Below, in pieces: positions 62,991 through 64,000 of a stretch of DNA of 64,000 nt. The position numbers and the translations under genes are program-made. Every line of letters begins with the position of its first letter. Position 1 is the first letter of the stretch. The stretch comes from Canna indica (taxonomy: Eukaryota; Streptophyta; Magnoliopsida; Zingiberales; Cannaceae): NCBI GenBank assembly GCA_034359265.1, contig CP136891.1, positions 11,856,501-11,920,500 on the forward strand, written 5' to 3'. Below the pieces are notes generated by a model. The model worked only from the letters and a program-made list of their open reading frames with translations, had not been told where the DNA came from and searched no databases.

Positions 62991-63180
62991 GATGATGGAG
63001 CGTCAGAGTCAGACGATGACGAATATAGAAGCTATGCTACGCAACTTGTCGGGTCATCCCGAAGCAGGCATCTCTTCGGCATCATCTAATCCATCATCCT
63101 CGAGTCAATCCACGCCGGTGTACACTCAAGCACTCCAGACCCCGCCATATGATCCAGGCCATCCTCCATCGTCATCGTGA
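62985..63180 (+). pseudogene. Tail of the CACTA second gene fused after TNPD
   Basis: From TCAGACTGAGATGATGG on, the sequence matches 58146-58337 of element 1 (QTEMMERQSQTMTN ... PPYDPGHPPSSS). It is in a different frame from TNPD, which stops at 62990. TTTGTTAGTGGACC occurs twice just before the joint. Confidence 0.7.
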
Positions 63181-63494
63181 GATTTTGTTTATATTGACTT
63201 TGTTACTCAGATATTGAACTTGTTTAATTTATATTGACTATGTTATTGAGATGTTGATACTTCAATTTTACATTTGAATTGTGTTTATACTATCGTGGAT
63301 AATTATGAATATAAATATAATTGTTTTGATGTATATATGTTGGTGTGTTTGTGATGTGTGAATGAATGTGTATGAGGTGTTTGTGATGTGTGAATGAATG
63401 TGTGTATGAGGGTATGGGTGTGTGAGTTATGTATCAGATAAATGTATCAATGTATCAATGGAAATTTGAAATTTTCAAATTTTCTGGTTGCAGG

Positions 63495-63865
63495 TATACG
63501 TCATCAGCAACGGCTTTCCCACGGGCGTCCGTGGGAAAGCCGTTGCTAAAAGTGTATCGAGAGCCGTTGCTGATGACCTACAGCAACGGCTTAGCGACGG
63601 AGTTTTACTAACGGCGTTGCTACGGACTCAGCGGCCGTTGCTATTAATGTTATCAGCAACGGCTCCGGGTCTGTGGCAAAACCGTTGCTGATAATAGTTT
63701 TAGCGACGGCCCAGCGGCCGTTGCTGATAATGTTTTGAGCGACGGCCCGAGCGGCCGTTGCTGATCCGTTGCTAAGTCATCAGCAACGCGACTTTCTGTC
63801 ACGGCGCTATTGCAACGGCTCAGCAACGACATCAGCCATTGCTGATGACCATTTTTCTAGTAGTG
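63495..63865 (-). repeat. 3' subterminal repeats and TIR of CACTA element 2
   Basis: GCAACGGC/GCCGTTGC motifs in both orientations, ending TTTTTCTAGTAGTG; co-linear with 58627-59009. Confidence 0.88.
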
Positions 63866-64000
63866 GAAACCGAATTTTTTGATTCGAATAGAATAGGTTA
63901 TCCGTTTATTAATCAGTTAACCAGTAGTAAGCGGATAACCGATTCAAATATTAGTAACAAAATCGGTTTCGGATACCGATTAATCGTAAAAAATCGATAG
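63866..64000. repeat. Right part of the AACCGAAACCG-type repeat split by element 2
   Basis: GGTTATCCG, CGGATAACCGA and CGGTTTCGGATA units matching the style of 59365-59525. It runs off the window end. Confidence 0.5.

Larger units (their letters stand above)
59526..63865 (+). mobile_element. CACTA element 2, carrying a TNPD-like transposase
   Basis: CACTACTAGAAAC...CTAGTAGTG with the 3-bp target duplication GAA at 59523-59525 and 63866-63868. The 5' end matches element 1's arms and includes the TATA-like box at 59780-59788, CT-rich leader and splice donor (TTGTTCAG/GTAAG near 59922). Then come a 26-bp minisatellite, the TNPD gene, the last part of the second gene, and 3' subterminal repeats. 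A deletion joins TNPD to the tail of the second gene, so the latter is mostly missing. Confidence 0.92.

Overview
This is nuclear DNA from a flowering plant. Two intact intron-bearing genes of plant type show this: a CIPK (SnRK3) protein kinase and a calmodulin. Around them are plant-type transposons: L1-type LINE, Copia, CACTA, hAT and small inverted-repeat elements. The species cannot be read from the sequence; nothing settles monocot versus eudicot. No tRNA, rRNA or CRISPR array was seen.

Layout. 1-4.9 kb: AT-rich DNA with two long-inverted-repeat elements and a probable LTR relic. 4.9-18.6 kb: one L1-type LINE insertion, bounded by a 19-bp target duplication. It was later duplicated in tandem from an upstream (AAT)n tract. 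Each copy carries a reverse-oriented Copia fragment (gag + LTR) in place of the middle of ORF2. 20.3-24.6 kb: a truncated gag-only LTR element of the same Copia family. 25.4-29.1 kb: a hAT-type MITE, GC-rich degenerate repeats and the upstream region of the kinase gene. 29.1-34.3 kb: the CIPK gene, 14 exons, 440 codons. 35.0-42.6 kb: a complete but decayed Copia element with LTRs, PBS, PPT and a perfect 5-bp target duplication. 42.6-46.0 kb: a foldback element and a dead hAT transposase gene. 46.4-48.9 kb: AT-rich repeats. 51.0-53.8 kb: the calmodulin gene on the minus strand. 55.9-63.9 kb: a hAT-type MITE and two CACTA elements.

The two host genes both belong to calcium signalling. CIPK kinases are switched on by calcineurin-B-like Ca2+ sensors, while calmodulin is the general Ca2+ sensor. 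They lie 17 kb apart on opposite strands, separated by transposons, so a functional link from position alone is not supported.

The most interesting structure is at 56.3-63.9 kb. The first CACTA element (TSD TCC) has its 5' end duplicated in inverted orientation, giving a 574-bp-arm foldback with a TATA-like box in each arm facing inward. The second CACTA element (TSD GAA), 0.5 kb away, has the matching 5' end and a nearly open TNPD-like transposase frame. The first element could therefore make a hairpin RNA that silences the second, as Mu killer does for MuDR in maize. That function is inference; the structure is read directly.
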